64,000 nt of DNA from Bacteroidia bacterium (GTDB taxonomy: Bacteria; Bacteroidota; Bacteroidia; Cytophagales; Cyclobacteriaceae): assembly GCA_030425425.1 (NCBI GenBank), contig JAUIAO010000014.1:1-64000 (forward strand). Direction: 5' to 3'. Below the pieces are notes generated by a model. It worked only from the letters and a program-made list of their open reading frames with translations, made no database searches and was not told the origin of the DNA. Position numbers and translations under genes: made by a program. Below are positions 35,147 through 44,201 of the stretch, piece after piece. Each line of letters starts with the position of its first letter. Within the stretch, counting starts at the first letter, position 1.

Positions 35147-35356
35147 TTCTAAAAAGGAGAGGATTTTAAAGTTCGTTTATTATCACGAAATAAACAATGA
35201 CCAAAGTCAGGCTAGAGCTAAAAATCTTTTGAAGTGTCAAAATCTATTTTTTTGGAGTGTTTCTAATCACTTTCCCCATAATAGTCCACCCCATTCTAAA
35301 ATGATAATGTCTTCTATTGCTCCATCCGCACCATAGCTTGGTGCTCAAAAAAGCAA

Positions 35357-36538
35357 ATGGAAGAAGTTTATATTTTATCAGTAGCCAGAACACCAATAGG
35401 TAGTTTTGGGGGTGTCCTTTCGGGTTTATCGGCAGTTGAACTTGGAGCTATTGCTATTAAAGGTGCATTAGAGAAGTCAGGATTAGAGGCCTCAGAAGTG
35501 GAAGAGGTTCTTATGGGGAATGTGATTTCAGCCAACCTTGGTCAGGCACCAGCAAGGCAAGCTGCTGTAAAAGCTGGAATAGGTTATAATGTGCCATGTA
35601 CTACGGTTAACAAAGTTTGTTCCTCAGGTCTTAAATCTATCATGCTGGGAGCACTGTCAATTGCGTTGGGACAAGCGGATGTAATTGTCGCTGGAGGTAT
35701 GGAAAGCATGTCTAATATTCCATATTATGTACCCAGAGCAAGGTTTGGATATAAATACGGTCATGGTCAGTTGATCGATGGCTTACAGCATGATGGGCTG
35801 TGGGAGGCTTACAATGAGTTTGCCATGGGAAACTGTGCAGATCATACAGCCAGAGAGATGGGTATTTCACGTGCAGCACAGGATGACTATGCTATCTCTT
35901 CATACAAAAGAGTGGCTGAGGCTACAGAGAACAGCAAATTTGAGGAGGAAATCGTGCCAGTGGAGATTCCCCAGCGCAAAGGAGATCCGCTAATTGTTAA
36001 TGAAGACGAAGAATACAAGAATGTGAGATTTGATAAGATACCAGGTTTGAGACCCGTATTCTCAAAGGAAGGAACAGTGACAGCTGCCAATGCCTCTACG
36101 ATCAATGATGGTGCATCGGCTGTTGTGCTGATCAGTGGTAAAAAAGCGGAAGAGTTTGGCTTAAAGCCAAAAATGAAAATTTTGGGGTATGGTGATGCAG
36201 CTCAGGATCCACTCTGGTTCACTACAGCTCCTTCAATGGCTATTCCTAAGGCAATGAAAATGGCAGGTTTAGAAAAGTCGCAAGTGGATTATTACGAAAT
36301 CAACGAAGCGTTTTCGGCAGTGGCAATTGCCAATTCTCAGATTCTGGAATTAGCTCCTGAAAAAGTCAATATTTATGGGGGAGCTGTGGCCATGGGTCAC
36401 CCTTTGGGGTGTTCTGGTGCGAGAATAGTTACTACACTCAGTAGTGTACTCAAGCAGGAAAATGCTCATATTGGTGTTGCCGGAATCTGCAACGGAGGAG
36501 GTGGAGCTTCTGCCATGGTCATCGAAAGAGTTTTATAA
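35357..36538 (+). CDS. Acetyl-CoA C-acetyltransferase (thiolase)
   Basis: 393 aa, full length. The nucleophile is Cys88 (NKVCSSGLKS), with the second active-site segment NEAFSAVA, the His in GGAVAMGHPLGCSGARI and the second Cys in GICNGGGGAS. It condenses two acetyl-CoA to acetoacetyl-CoA or cleaves 3-ketoacyl-CoA. A 229-base gap separates it from the downstream SDR-led operon, so it has its own transcript, yet the SDR next door is of the type that reduces acetoacetyl groups. Confidence 0.94.
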   Translation: MEEVYILSVARTPIGSFGGVLSGLSAVELGAIAIKGALEKSGLEASEVEEVLMGNVISANLGQAPARQAAVKAGIGYNVPCTTVNKVCSSGLKSIMLGALSIALGQADVIVAGGMESMSNIPYYVPRARFGYKYGHGQLIDGLQHDGLWEAYNEFAMGNCADHTAREMGISRAAQDDYAISSYKRVAEATENSKFEEEIVPVEIPQRKGDPLIVNEDEEYKNVRFDKIPGLRPVFSKEGTVTAANASTINDGASAVVLISGKKAEEFGLKPKMKILGYGDAAQDPLWFTTAPSMAIPKAMKMAGLEKSQVDYYEINEAFSAVAIANSQILELAPEKVNIYGGAVAMGHPLGCSGARIVTTLSSVLKQENAHIGVAGICNGGGGASAMVIERVL

Positions 36539-36767
36539 AACCCTTGACAATTTTTCAATCAGACGTATTCTATTTCGATATTAAATAATAATAGTCCAAT
36601 CTGTTAAAAACATTTCTATTTGGATTTATTGGTGGATTATGATGAATTGAACTCAAAATTATCCTTAATAGTCCATGGTGTTTTAATATTGATTTGAAAA
36701 TAGGCTGATTGTCAAATTTCTACTTTTAGCATATTCAAATTACGAAAGTTTCAATACTGAAGAATAA
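36539..36767. other. Gap between thiolase gene and SDR-led operon
   Basis: 229 AT-rich bases (about 70% A+T by eye) with no open frame of interest and no clear hairpin terminator. The promoter of the operon at 36768-43857 must lie here. Confidence 0.35.
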
Positions 36768-37502
36768 ATGGAAAGATTAAAGAATAAAGTCGCCATCATC
36801 ACAGGTGGTGCAGCAGGAATAGGAAGGGCAGCAGTGGAGAAGTTTGTTGCGGAAGGCGCCAAAGTCGCCATCTGGGATGTGAATGAATCAGCTGGTAATG
36901 AGCTGGTAAGTCAACTAGGGGATGTCGTATCATTCATGAAAGTCGATACCTCAAATCCTGAATCTGTAGAAACTGCAGCAAAATTGGTGGTGGATCATTT
37001 CGGGACGATTGATATCCTGATCAATAATGCAGGTATTACTAGAGATGCGACTATCAAGAAAATGACGTTTGAGCAGTGGAACCAGGTGATCAGCATCAAT
37101 TTGACGGGAGTGTTTAACTGTGTGAAATCAGTAAGTCCGGTGATGATTGAGAAAGGCGCAGGCCGAATTATTAACACTTCGTCTGTTGTGGGGCTTTATG
37201 GCAACTTTGGTCAAACGAATTACGCAGCTACAAAGTCTGGCGTGATAGGAATGAGCAAAACATTGGCAAAGGAACTAGGAAAATATGGTATTACGGTGAA
37301 TGCTGTGGCACCCGGCTTTATAGGTACAGATATGGTGCGTGCTATGCCGGAGAAAGTGATCGATATGATGGTGGGAAAAACACCGATAGGCAGACTAGGA
37401 ACACCTGAAGATATCGCAAATGCTTATACCTTTTTGGCTTCTGATGAAGCTTCGTTTATAAGTGGTTCCGTACTGAGCGTAGATGGAGCTGTCACCCTAT
37501 AA
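36768..37502 (+). CDS. SDR-family 3-oxoacyl reductase (FabG-like)
   Basis: 244 aa. The NAD(P) site is TGGAAGIGR (12-20), then NNAG at 86-89 and the catalytic Ser139, Tyr152 and Lys156 (NTSSVVGLYGNFGQTNYAATKSG), ending in the FabG-type GSVLSVDGAVTL. It reduces 3-oxoacyl thioesters (ACP or CoA) to 3-hydroxyacyl. It heads an operon with a KASIII-like gene 9 bases on. Given its neighbours (acyl-CoA ligase, symporter, hydrolase) it may act in breakdown of an imported acid rather than in housekeeping fatty acid synthesis. Confidence 0.9.
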   Translation: MERLKNKVAIITGGAAGIGRAAVEKFVAEGAKVAIWDVNESAGNELVSQLGDVVSFMKVDTSNPESVETAAKLVVDHFGTIDILINNAGITRDATIKKMTFEQWNQVISINLTGVFNCVKSVSPVMIEKGAGRIINTSSVVGLYGNFGQTNYAATKSGVIGMSKTLAKELGKYGITVNAVAPGFIGTDMVRAMPEKVIDMMVGKTPIGRLGTPEDIANAYTFLASDEASFISGSVLSVDGAVTL

Positions 37503-37511
37503 TTAGACCAG

Positions 37512-38501
37512 ATGAGAAGAGCAACAATAACCGGAATAGGTGCATATGCCCCAAAGCAAGAAATCCCCAACAGTTACTTCAATGAAATACTTGGAGAAGA
37601 TGTGGATGCGTGGCTGAGGGAAAATGTAAATATTCATACAAGAAGATGGTGTGCTGAGGATGAGTCTGTAGCTGACTTATGTGAAAATGCCGCAAAAGAA
37701 GCGATAGAAGATGCTGAGTTGAAAGCGGAAGATATTGATTTGGTAATTATCTCTACAGATACTCCGGAGTATGTGTCTCCATCCACTGCTTCTGTGATTC
37801 AAGATCGATTGGGCTTGAAAAATGCCGGAACATTCGATCTGAATACAGCTTGCGCTGGATTCGTAACAGCTATGGACGTTGCTTCTAAGTACATCAGTTC
37901 TGATGAGCGCTACAAGAATATTCTGGTTTTGGGAGGTTATGCTATGAGCAAGTACCTCAATAAAAAGGATAAGAAAACGGTTACGCTTTTCGCTGATGGA
38001 GCTGGTGCAATCATCATGTCCGCTACTGAGGATGCGAATCGAGGGTTGTTGACAAGCGATTTGAAAACCGAAGGACAATATCACGGGTGGATGGGTATCT
38101 ACGGTGGTGCTACGCATATGCCGATTTCGGATGAAGTAGTGGCCAATGGAGATCATCAATTGAAGTTTGTTCATAAGTTTCCGAAAGAGATTAATCCATT
38201 GACCTGGACGGCTATGGCGAAGGATATTTGTGAGCGATTAGGAGTGCAGCCAAATGATATAGATCATTACTTCATCACACAGCTCAACTTCAATTCCATC
38301 AATGAAACCATGGATAACCTTGGTGTACATCGAAGCAAGGCTCATATGGTGATGGATAAGTACGGTTACACCGGGTCAGCTTGTATTCCGATGGCTCTGC
38401 ACGATGCATATAAGCAGGGCAAACTTAAAAAGGGACAATTAATCATGTTCATAGGCTCGGGTGGTGGTTTGGCGTTCGCAGCAGCAGCAGTTAGATATTG
38501 A
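37512..38501 (+). CDS. KASIII (FabH)-like protein with non-canonical active site
   Basis: 329 aa thiolase-fold protein of FabH length. The nucleophile Cys114 is present (FDLNTACAGFVTAMD). The usual His of the V-P-H-Q-A-N motif is replaced: the segment reads FITQLNFNS with Thr256 at the His place. The usual Asn of G-N-T-S is replaced by Tyr286 (KYGYTGSACIPMALHDA). With only Cys left, decarboxylative condensation of malonyl-ACP is doubtful; acyl transfer or thiolase-like chemistry is more likely, as in KASIII relatives with altered triads. It lies between the SDR and the symporter genes, with gaps of 9 and 10 bases. Confidence 0.85.
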   Translation: MRRATITGIGAYAPKQEIPNSYFNEILGEDVDAWLRENVNIHTRRWCAEDESVADLCENAAKEAIEDAELKAEDIDLVIISTDTPEYVSPSTASVIQDRLGLKNAGTFDLNTACAGFVTAMDVASKYISSDERYKNILVLGGYAMSKYLNKKDKKTVTLFADGAGAIIMSATEDANRGLLTSDLKTEGQYHGWMGIYGGATHMPISDEVVANGDHQLKFVHKFPKEINPLTWTAMAKDICERLGVQPNDIDHYFITQLNFNSINETMDNLGVHRSKAHMVMDKYGYTGSACIPMALHDAYKQGKLKKGQLIMFIGSGGGLAFAAAAVRY

Positions 38502-38511
38502 TTGATGCGTT

Positions 38512-40026
38512 ATGAATAGCCTAGCCTCATCTGATCAGATATTGGCCACATGGGTGGTAGTCATTCTGTACATGGCAGTGATTCTCTTTTTTGTGATTAG
38601 AGGAGCACTAAAGGTCAAAAGTATCAGTGACTATGCCCTGGGCAATATCACCTTCTCACCCCTTGCAGTGGGGCTCGCGCTGGCAGCTTCTATGACCAGT
38701 GCAGCCACATTTATCATCAACCCAGGATTCATAGCGCTCTATGGACTAAGTGGAGTGCTTTCTTTTGGTATTGTGATGCCGATTGCCATTTTCGTTTCGC
38801 TCATTCTGATGACGAAGCGTTTTCGGTCCTCTGGCACTAACGTGAAAGCGCTGACTATGGCACAGTGGATGGGTAAAATGTACAACAGCGAGCGGTATGC
38901 CTTGTTTTTTGCGTTTTTGTCATTGCTGTTGATTACGTTCATCGTGTTGATTTGTGTAGGACTCACGCAGGTTTTGGCCAGTTCTCTTAATCTTGATCCG
39001 GTCTGGGTATTGGCAGGAGTGATCATTTTTGTCTTTGGTTATATGATGTTTGGTGGTGCCAATTCTATGGTTTACACCAATGCGATTCAAGCCACTTTGA
39101 TGCTGATAGTGGCAATCGTCTTGTTAAGTTCAGGAAGTCAATATTTTAAGGATGGTTTAGACGGATTTATTGGTCAATTGAGTGAAATTGGACCTTATTT
39201 TGCCAGTACAACAAATCCAGACAGTTTTCTTTTCAGAGACTATTTCGAAATAATTTTCTGTCAGATTATCATAGGTATAGCCATAGTCTGTCAGCCACAT
39301 ATCATTACTAAATCCTTGCTACTGAAAAGCGAGAAGGATGTCAATAAGTATTTGATTTTTGGGATTGTGGTTTTGGTGATCTTCTTTCAGGTGGTATTTG
39401 TGGGGCTTTTTGCACGATTGAGATTTCCTGATTTGACAATCGATGGACAACCAATCCCAATGGATGGAATCGTTTCAGCCTATGTGGTGAGTGAATTTTC
39501 GGTATGGGTGATGATACTGGTGGTTTTAGGATTGATTTCTGCCGGACTTTCTACTTTGGAAGGTTTGATTCAGTCTCTTAGTACCACTTTGACAGCTGAC
39601 ATGATCAAGCCACTTTTCGGTAAATATTATCATCCAGAGAAGTCTGGAAAGCAGGAGGTTTTTGTGAATAAAATGGTGATCGTGTTGCTGGCAATTTTGA
39701 GCTTTATATTCTCTTATCAGCAATTAAAATCGCCTAATCTTAGTGTGGGTATTTTTGCTCAGAATGGCGTATATGCCTACTTTTCAGCGGCATTTGTTCC
39801 AGTATTTTTTGGAATGTTTTTTAAGAATGTGAAATTGTCAACGGTCTTTACGGCCTCCGTTATCGCCATTGTGGTGCATTTTGCAGTTTATTATGGTCGA
39901 TTTATGCCATACATGAAAGAAGTAGTCAACAATCCGGCCATTGCCAGTACTTCGGCGTTGATTTTATCGTCTCTTGTGGCGATTATCATTCATTTTGCAA
40001 ATCAAAAGAAAAGCACGCATGTATAG
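38512..40026 (+). CDS. Sodium:solute symporter (SSS family)
   Basis: 504 aa with about 13 hydrophobic helices. The opening VILFFVIRGALKVKSISDYALGN, the unwound first helix region SMTSAATFIINPGFIALYG and the later GIAIVCQPHIITKSLLLKS and LGLISAGLSTLEGLIQSLSTT are typical of SSS transporters (acetate/proline/pantothenate group), with the Na-site Ser/Thr pairs present. It should import an organic solute with sodium across the inner membrane. The gene overlaps the acyl-CoA ligase start by 8 bases, which suggests that its substrate is a carboxylate that is then made into a CoA ester. Confidence 0.9.
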   Translation: MNSLASSDQILATWVVVILYMAVILFFVIRGALKVKSISDYALGNITFSPLAVGLALAASMTSAATFIINPGFIALYGLSGVLSFGIVMPIAIFVSLILMTKRFRSSGTNVKALTMAQWMGKMYNSERYALFFAFLSLLLITFIVLICVGLTQVLASSLNLDPVWVLAGVIIFVFGYMMFGGANSMVYTNAIQATLMLIVAIVLLSSGSQYFKDGLDGFIGQLSEIGPYFASTTNPDSFLFRDYFEIIFCQIIIGIAIVCQPHIITKSLLLKSEKDVNKYLIFGIVVLVIFFQVVFVGLFARLRFPDLTIDGQPIPMDGIVSAYVVSEFSVWVMILVVLGLISAGLSTLEGLIQSLSTTLTADMIKPLFGKYYHPEKSGKQEVFVNKMVIVLLAILSFIFSYQQLKSPNLSVGIFAQNGVYAYFSAAFVPVFFGMFFKNVKLSTVFTASVIAIVVHFAVYYGRFMPYMKEVVNNPAIASTSALILSSLVAIIIHFANQKKSTHV

Positions 40027-41482
40027 AAAGGACTGGATCGAAAAGTGGGCGAAGTATGTGCCTGATCGTGTGGCCATCAAAGAATATGAGCCAGAAAGAT
40101 CAGCGACTTATCTAGAGCTCAACTGGCAAGCGAATTTCTATGCTCATTATTTCACTAGTTTAAAAAGTCTGAAGAAAGGTGATCGCATCATGGTGCTTGC
40201 TGAGCATTGTATTGAATATGTATCACTTTTCTCCATGTCCCAAAAGACCGGACTTATTTTGGTTCCGGTGAATTATCGTCTGGCTGCTTCAGAAGTTGAC
40301 TATTTGATCAAGGACTCAGAGCCAAGCTTTTTGATTGCAGAGCGGAAATTTGAATCTATTGTTAATCAACTTTCAGCAAATATTGAAACTATCTGGCTGG
40401 AAGATCTTCCAAAAGAGCAATTGAATGAATTTCCAGCAGCAGAACTTGAAGAGGATGATGCTGTATTTATCATCTATACTTCTGGGTCAACCGGATTCCC
40501 GAAAGGGGCGATTTACACACATAAAATGCTCTTATGGAATAGTCTGAATACCTCTCAAAGCCTGGAACTGGTACAGACAGATCACACCATCAATTGTATG
40601 CCTCCATTTCATACCGGAGGATGGAATGTGCTCTTGACACCCATGCTTCATAGAGGTGCGTCCGTTGGGTTAATGAAAAAATTTGATGCTGACAAAGTGC
40701 TCGAACTCATGGAGTCTGAAAAAAGCAGTTTGTTCATGGGTGTACCTACGATTCTCAAGATGATGGCGGAAAGTGAAATGTTTGACAAAGTCACTTTAGA
40801 ATCTGTCAGATATTTCATAGTGGGTGGAGAAGCATTGCCGCTCGAGGTGATCAATATGTGGCACAATAAAGGTGTCAAGATTCGGCAAGGGTATGGGTTG
40901 ACGGAAGTAGGTCCGAACATTACCTCGCTTCATCAAAATGATGCTGAACGTAAAAGTGGGTCAATTGGGGTGACTAATTTCTATGTGGACTATGCGATTC
41001 TTGATGATGATAACCAGCCAGTTCAACAAGGTGAAATAGGGGAGTTTTGCCTGAAAGGACCGATGGTGACTCCTGGCTATTGGCGAAACGAGGAAGCGAC
41101 AAAAAAGACGATTATTGATGACTTTTTCCATACAGGAGATCTCGTACGCCAGGATGAAGAAGGCTTTTTATATGTGGTTGATCGTAAGAAGTTGATGTTT
41201 ATCTCTGGTGCGGAGAATGTATATCCTGCGGAAGTAGAGCGCGTGCTGTTGGAAAATGATGCCGTAGATGAAGTGGCCGTGGTTGGGGTGCCGGATGAAA
41301 AATGGGGCGAAGTAGGAAAGGCATTTGTGAAAGTGAAAAAAGGATTTGTTTTCAACGAAAATATGCTTTCAACTTATTGTAACAGCAGGTTGGCCAAGTT
41401 TAAAGTGCCAAAATATTTCGTAAGAATCGATGAGATTCCCAAAAATGGAAGCGGAAAAATCGATAGGCAGAGTTTGAAATGA
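40019..41482 (+). CDS. Acyl-CoA synthetase (AMP-forming)
   Basis: 487 aa from the ATG at 40019, which overlaps the symporter gene by 8 bases. It has the ANL-superfamily P-loop YTSGSTGFPKGAIYTHK, the GYGLTEVGPN motif, HTGDLVRQDEEGFLYVVDRKK and the C-terminal catalytic lysine in PKNGSGKIDRQSL. It activates a carboxylic acid to acyl-AMP and then acyl-CoA. The length and motifs fit medium- or long-chain fatty acid/aromatic acid CoA ligases; the substrate cannot be fixed. It overlaps the hydrolase gene by 4 bases. Confidence 0.92.
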   Translation: MYRKDWIEKWAKYVPDRVAIKEYEPERSATYLELNWQANFYAHYFTSLKSLKKGDRIMVLAEHCIEYVSLFSMSQKTGLILVPVNYRLAASEVDYLIKDSEPSFLIAERKFESIVNQLSANIETIWLEDLPKEQLNEFPAAELEEDDAVFIIYTSGSTGFPKGAIYTHKMLLWNSLNTSQSLELVQTDHTINCMPPFHTGGWNVLLTPMLHRGASVGLMKKFDADKVLELMESEKSSLFMGVPTILKMMAESEMFDKVTLESVRYFIVGGEALPLEVINMWHNKGVKIRQGYGLTEVGPNITSLHQNDAERKSGSIGVTNFYVDYAILDDDNQPVQQGEIGEFCLKGPMVTPGYWRNEEATKKTIIDDFFHTGDLVRQDEEGFLYVVDRKKLMFISGAENVYPAEVERVLLENDAVDEVAVVGVPDEKWGEVGKAFVKVKKGFVFNENMLSTYCNSRLAKFKVPKYFVRIDEIPKNGSGKIDRQSLK

Positions 41483-42420
41483 GATCATATGCAGTACCGA
41501 TATTTGTTTTACTCTCGATGCTTGGTCCTATGCTAAGTGCTCAGCAAAATATTGCGGAGACTATTGTACCGTACACATACCAAACTCAATATGTACAGGT
41601 CGACGATTCGATCAATCTTGCATACATAGATGAAGGGATGGGGAAAAAATCGCTGATATTCATTCATGGCCTGGCGACATATTTACCCTCGTGGTATCCA
41701 GTTTTTAATCAGTTAAAATCTGAATACAGATGCATTGCAGTAGATTTACCTGGCTATGGTAGATCTTCCAAGGCAGAGTATCCGTGCACTATGGACTTTT
41801 ATGCTAATGTGGTTTTGGAATTGACCACAAAGCTGAACTTGAAAAATCCGGTAATGGTTGGCCATAGCATGGGAGCTCAGATAGCTGTCTCCGCAGTATT
41901 GAAAAAACCAGCACTCTTCGAAGAATTAATTTTATTAGCTCCGGCGGGATTTGAAACATTCAAACCTGAACAGGCAGCCTGGCTCAAGCAGGTTTCTACG
42001 GTAGATTTTATTTGTCATGCCACAGATGAGCAAGTCCGGACTAATTGGAAGCTCAACTTCTATGACATGCCTGAGTCGGTTGAGTTTATGATTCAGGATA
42101 GACTGAAAATGAAGGAAGCGACTGATTTCAGGTTATATGGTCGTTCGATTGTGCGCAGTATTCATGGTATGTTGGATCAACCCGTATTCGGCCGATTGCA
42201 AGATTTGAAGACCAAAACTTTGGTAGTATATGGTAAGAATGATTTACTCATCCCTAATCGATATTTAAATAAAGAATGGACTACAGAGGCTGTTGCAAAA
42301 TCCGGTGCTGATAAGATTCCAAATGCCCAATTAGAATTTATTCGGGATTGTGGGCATTTCATTATGTTTGATCAACCAGAAAGAGTAAATAAGCTACTGA
42401 GGTCATTTCTAAATGAATAA
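41479..42420 (+). CDS. Secreted alpha/beta hydrolase
   Basis: 313 aa. A signal peptide (SYAVPIFVLLSMLGPMLSAQ) is followed by an alpha/beta hydrolase fold: oxyanion FIHGLATYLPSW, VDLPGYGRSSK, the nucleophile elbow GHSMGAQIA (Ser about 133), the acid in YGKNDLLIP and the His in RDCGHFIMFDQPE. It probably cleaves an ester in the periplasm. It is coupled to the acyl-CoA ligase by a 4-base overlap, so it may release the acid that the symporter imports and the ligase activates (inference). Confidence 0.9.
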   Translation: MRSYAVPIFVLLSMLGPMLSAQQNIAETIVPYTYQTQYVQVDDSINLAYIDEGMGKKSLIFIHGLATYLPSWYPVFNQLKSEYRCIAVDLPGYGRSSKAEYPCTMDFYANVVLELTTKLNLKNPVMVGHSMGAQIAVSAVLKKPALFEELILLAPAGFETFKPEQAAWLKQVSTVDFICHATDEQVRTNWKLNFYDMPESVEFMIQDRLKMKEATDFRLYGRSIVRSIHGMLDQPVFGRLQDLKTKTLVVYGKNDLLIPNRYLNKEWTTEAVAKSGADKIPNAQLEFIRDCGHFIMFDQPERVNKLLRSFLNE

Positions 42421-42423
42421 ATT

Positions 42424-43857
42424 GTGAAAATCAAACTGAAAAAATTTTCGGCATTTGCAGCGGAAATCCTCCCACATGAGGCGGATTATTTATGCAATAT
42501 CCAGCAGTTTGAGGACACACAAAAGGTGGAAATTCTTAAAAGAATTCGTGAAAACGCCCACCAGCAGCAGAGCGGACTGCCCTACAACACCGAGATCAAT
42601 AAGCGGAAATATTCCAATCTGATGGATTGGATTCAGAAGCGACTGGATGATATCGACGTGGATAAATACTTCCAGTGGATCAATGAAATGGATCGTAAGG
42701 TAATTACTGATGCCATCACTCATGAGGAGGAAAAGCTGCTTTTGAGGAGGATCAAACGGTATAGACACCCGATTCACAACTTCATGAAGTTCTACGAGAT
42801 GGTGATCAACTATCGGCATTATCTGCTCATCAGGTTGCGATATAAGGATTATCAGGATGTGGATTTGTTTATCAATAAATACGAGGCACAATACAAATAC
42901 AGTAAAGAAGTCAATCTCAAGCTAAACGAGGCGACAGTGGATATCATCCACCAGTTTAAGGACAAAACAGCCGATCCCAAACAATGGGAAGATTGGTTGC
43001 TGGGATTGTTTGATGATAGTCAGCTGGATGGATATAATCGGTATATGGCCATTATCCGATTGACGTTTTTATATTTCAATACCCGCGAATTCAACAAGCT
43101 AAAACAACTCTATGACCAACTGGATAAGTTGCTCTGTGAAGGACTTTTCTATACTAGAAGGATTCTGTACAATTACTATGCGAATCGTCTGATGCTTCAT
43201 AGTAAGTTTGATATTTTGCAGCAGGCTGAGGAATACGGTTATTTGTCGATCCGCCAGAAAAACGCCGATCACGTACTTTACCTGAGTAATTTCAGCTCTA
43301 TTTTGATCCGAAGAGGAAAGATAGAAGAGGCCCTGAATCTTTTGAAAGAATCCTTCGCCGAAGTGCAGAAGTCCAACAACTTTTATCATAAGATTGGGTT
43401 CATCTCCTTTTATATCAAATGTCTGAATCTGAGCAATCAGCCACAGCGAGGTGAAATGCTGGGAGACAGTTTTCTTCGATTACACAAAGATGAGATCCTG
43501 AACCAACGATGGTACACCTTTTTTACCGCTTATATTCAAGGATTGATTAAGCAGGAGAAGTATCATAAGGTTTTTCAGGTTTTTAAGAAATACAATTTGA
43601 TCAATAAGGATCAGGATGATAGCGAAAAGTCCATATACTTACCGACTATCCGATGGTACTATGAAGTGGCAAGGGTGAAAGTAGGGAAGATGGACTGGAA
43701 GGAACTGGTAGATTCTATCGTGAATTTTTCTGGAGAATACGTTTCAGATCCTCACAAATCTTTCGTGCTCAATCAGGTGCTTTCTGAATTAGAGACGTAT
43801 GTTCCACGTACTGTGGTGGCTGCCAAATCCCGACTCTATCACAAAGAATTGGCATAA
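42424..43857 (+). CDS. Helical-repeat protein of unknown function
   Basis: 477 aa from a GTG start 3 bases after the hydrolase stop. All-helical, charged, with no signal peptide; the second half has TPR-like pairs (NADHVLYLSNFSSILIRRGKIEEALNLLKESFAEVQ). Not recognised beyond that; it looks like the Bacteroidota-specific cytoplasmic proteins with many tyrosines and helical repeats. It closes the operon that begins at 36768. Confidence 0.72.
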   Translation: MKIKLKKFSAFAAEILPHEADYLCNIQQFEDTQKVEILKRIRENAHQQQSGLPYNTEINKRKYSNLMDWIQKRLDDIDVDKYFQWINEMDRKVITDAITHEEEKLLLRRIKRYRHPIHNFMKFYEMVINYRHYLLIRLRYKDYQDVDLFINKYEAQYKYSKEVNLKLNEATVDIIHQFKDKTADPKQWEDWLLGLFDDSQLDGYNRYMAIIRLTFLYFNTREFNKLKQLYDQLDKLLCEGLFYTRRILYNYYANRLMLHSKFDILQQAEEYGYLSIRQKNADHVLYLSNFSSILIRRGKIEEALNLLKESFAEVQKSNNFYHKIGFISFYIKCLNLSNQPQRGEMLGDSFLRLHKDEILNQRWYTFFTAYIQGLIKQEKYHKVFQVFKKYNLINKDQDDSEKSIYLPTIRWYYEVARVKVGKMDWKELVDSIVNFSGEYVSDPHKSFVLNQVLSELETYVPRTVVAAKSRLYHKELA

Positions 43858-44201
43858 TTTCGCTCTTTCATTTTTATAGGTATTTATTTTCTTCTCTCTG
43901 ATAATTAAACAGAATGATTGATAAATCTGTGTTCGATGCACAGATAAAAACAACTGTAAATCTCTAATAATCCACAATAAAAATTCTTCTATTCCTGAAA
44001 GATTGAAATTTTTATACTGTGATAGTCGGGGGTGGGTTGTTTTCTTGTTATGTTTCTGAAAATCAGTGTTTTGTGTTTTTTATTGGGGTGTTTTTAGTTT
44101 AAAAGTCGGGGCTTCCAAAGATTACGAAAATCAAAATTGGGCTACTCATTTCTCTAGGTTTATTGGATAACTCTAAATAAAACAACCTAAAAATTCTAAA
44201 A
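43858..44201. other. Long leader region before the TonB receptor gene
   Basis: 344 bases without a gene. A hairpin ATCTGTG-TTCGATG-CACAGAT lies at 43925-43945 without a T tract, perhaps the weak end of the preceding operon. The rest is AT-rich with G-rich patches (GGGGGTGGG near 44030, GGGGTG near 44086). No clean TAnnTTTG box was found, and I see no known riboswitch. Confidence 0.4.

Noticed and set aside
37677-38174. 165-codon open frame on the minus strand
   Set aside because: Antisense shadow of the KASIII-like gene, His/Ser-rich translation without a domain.
43925-43945. Rho-independent terminator after the operon ending at 43857
   Set aside because: The 7-bp stem is perfect but no T tract follows on the plus strand, so I list it only as part of the leader region.
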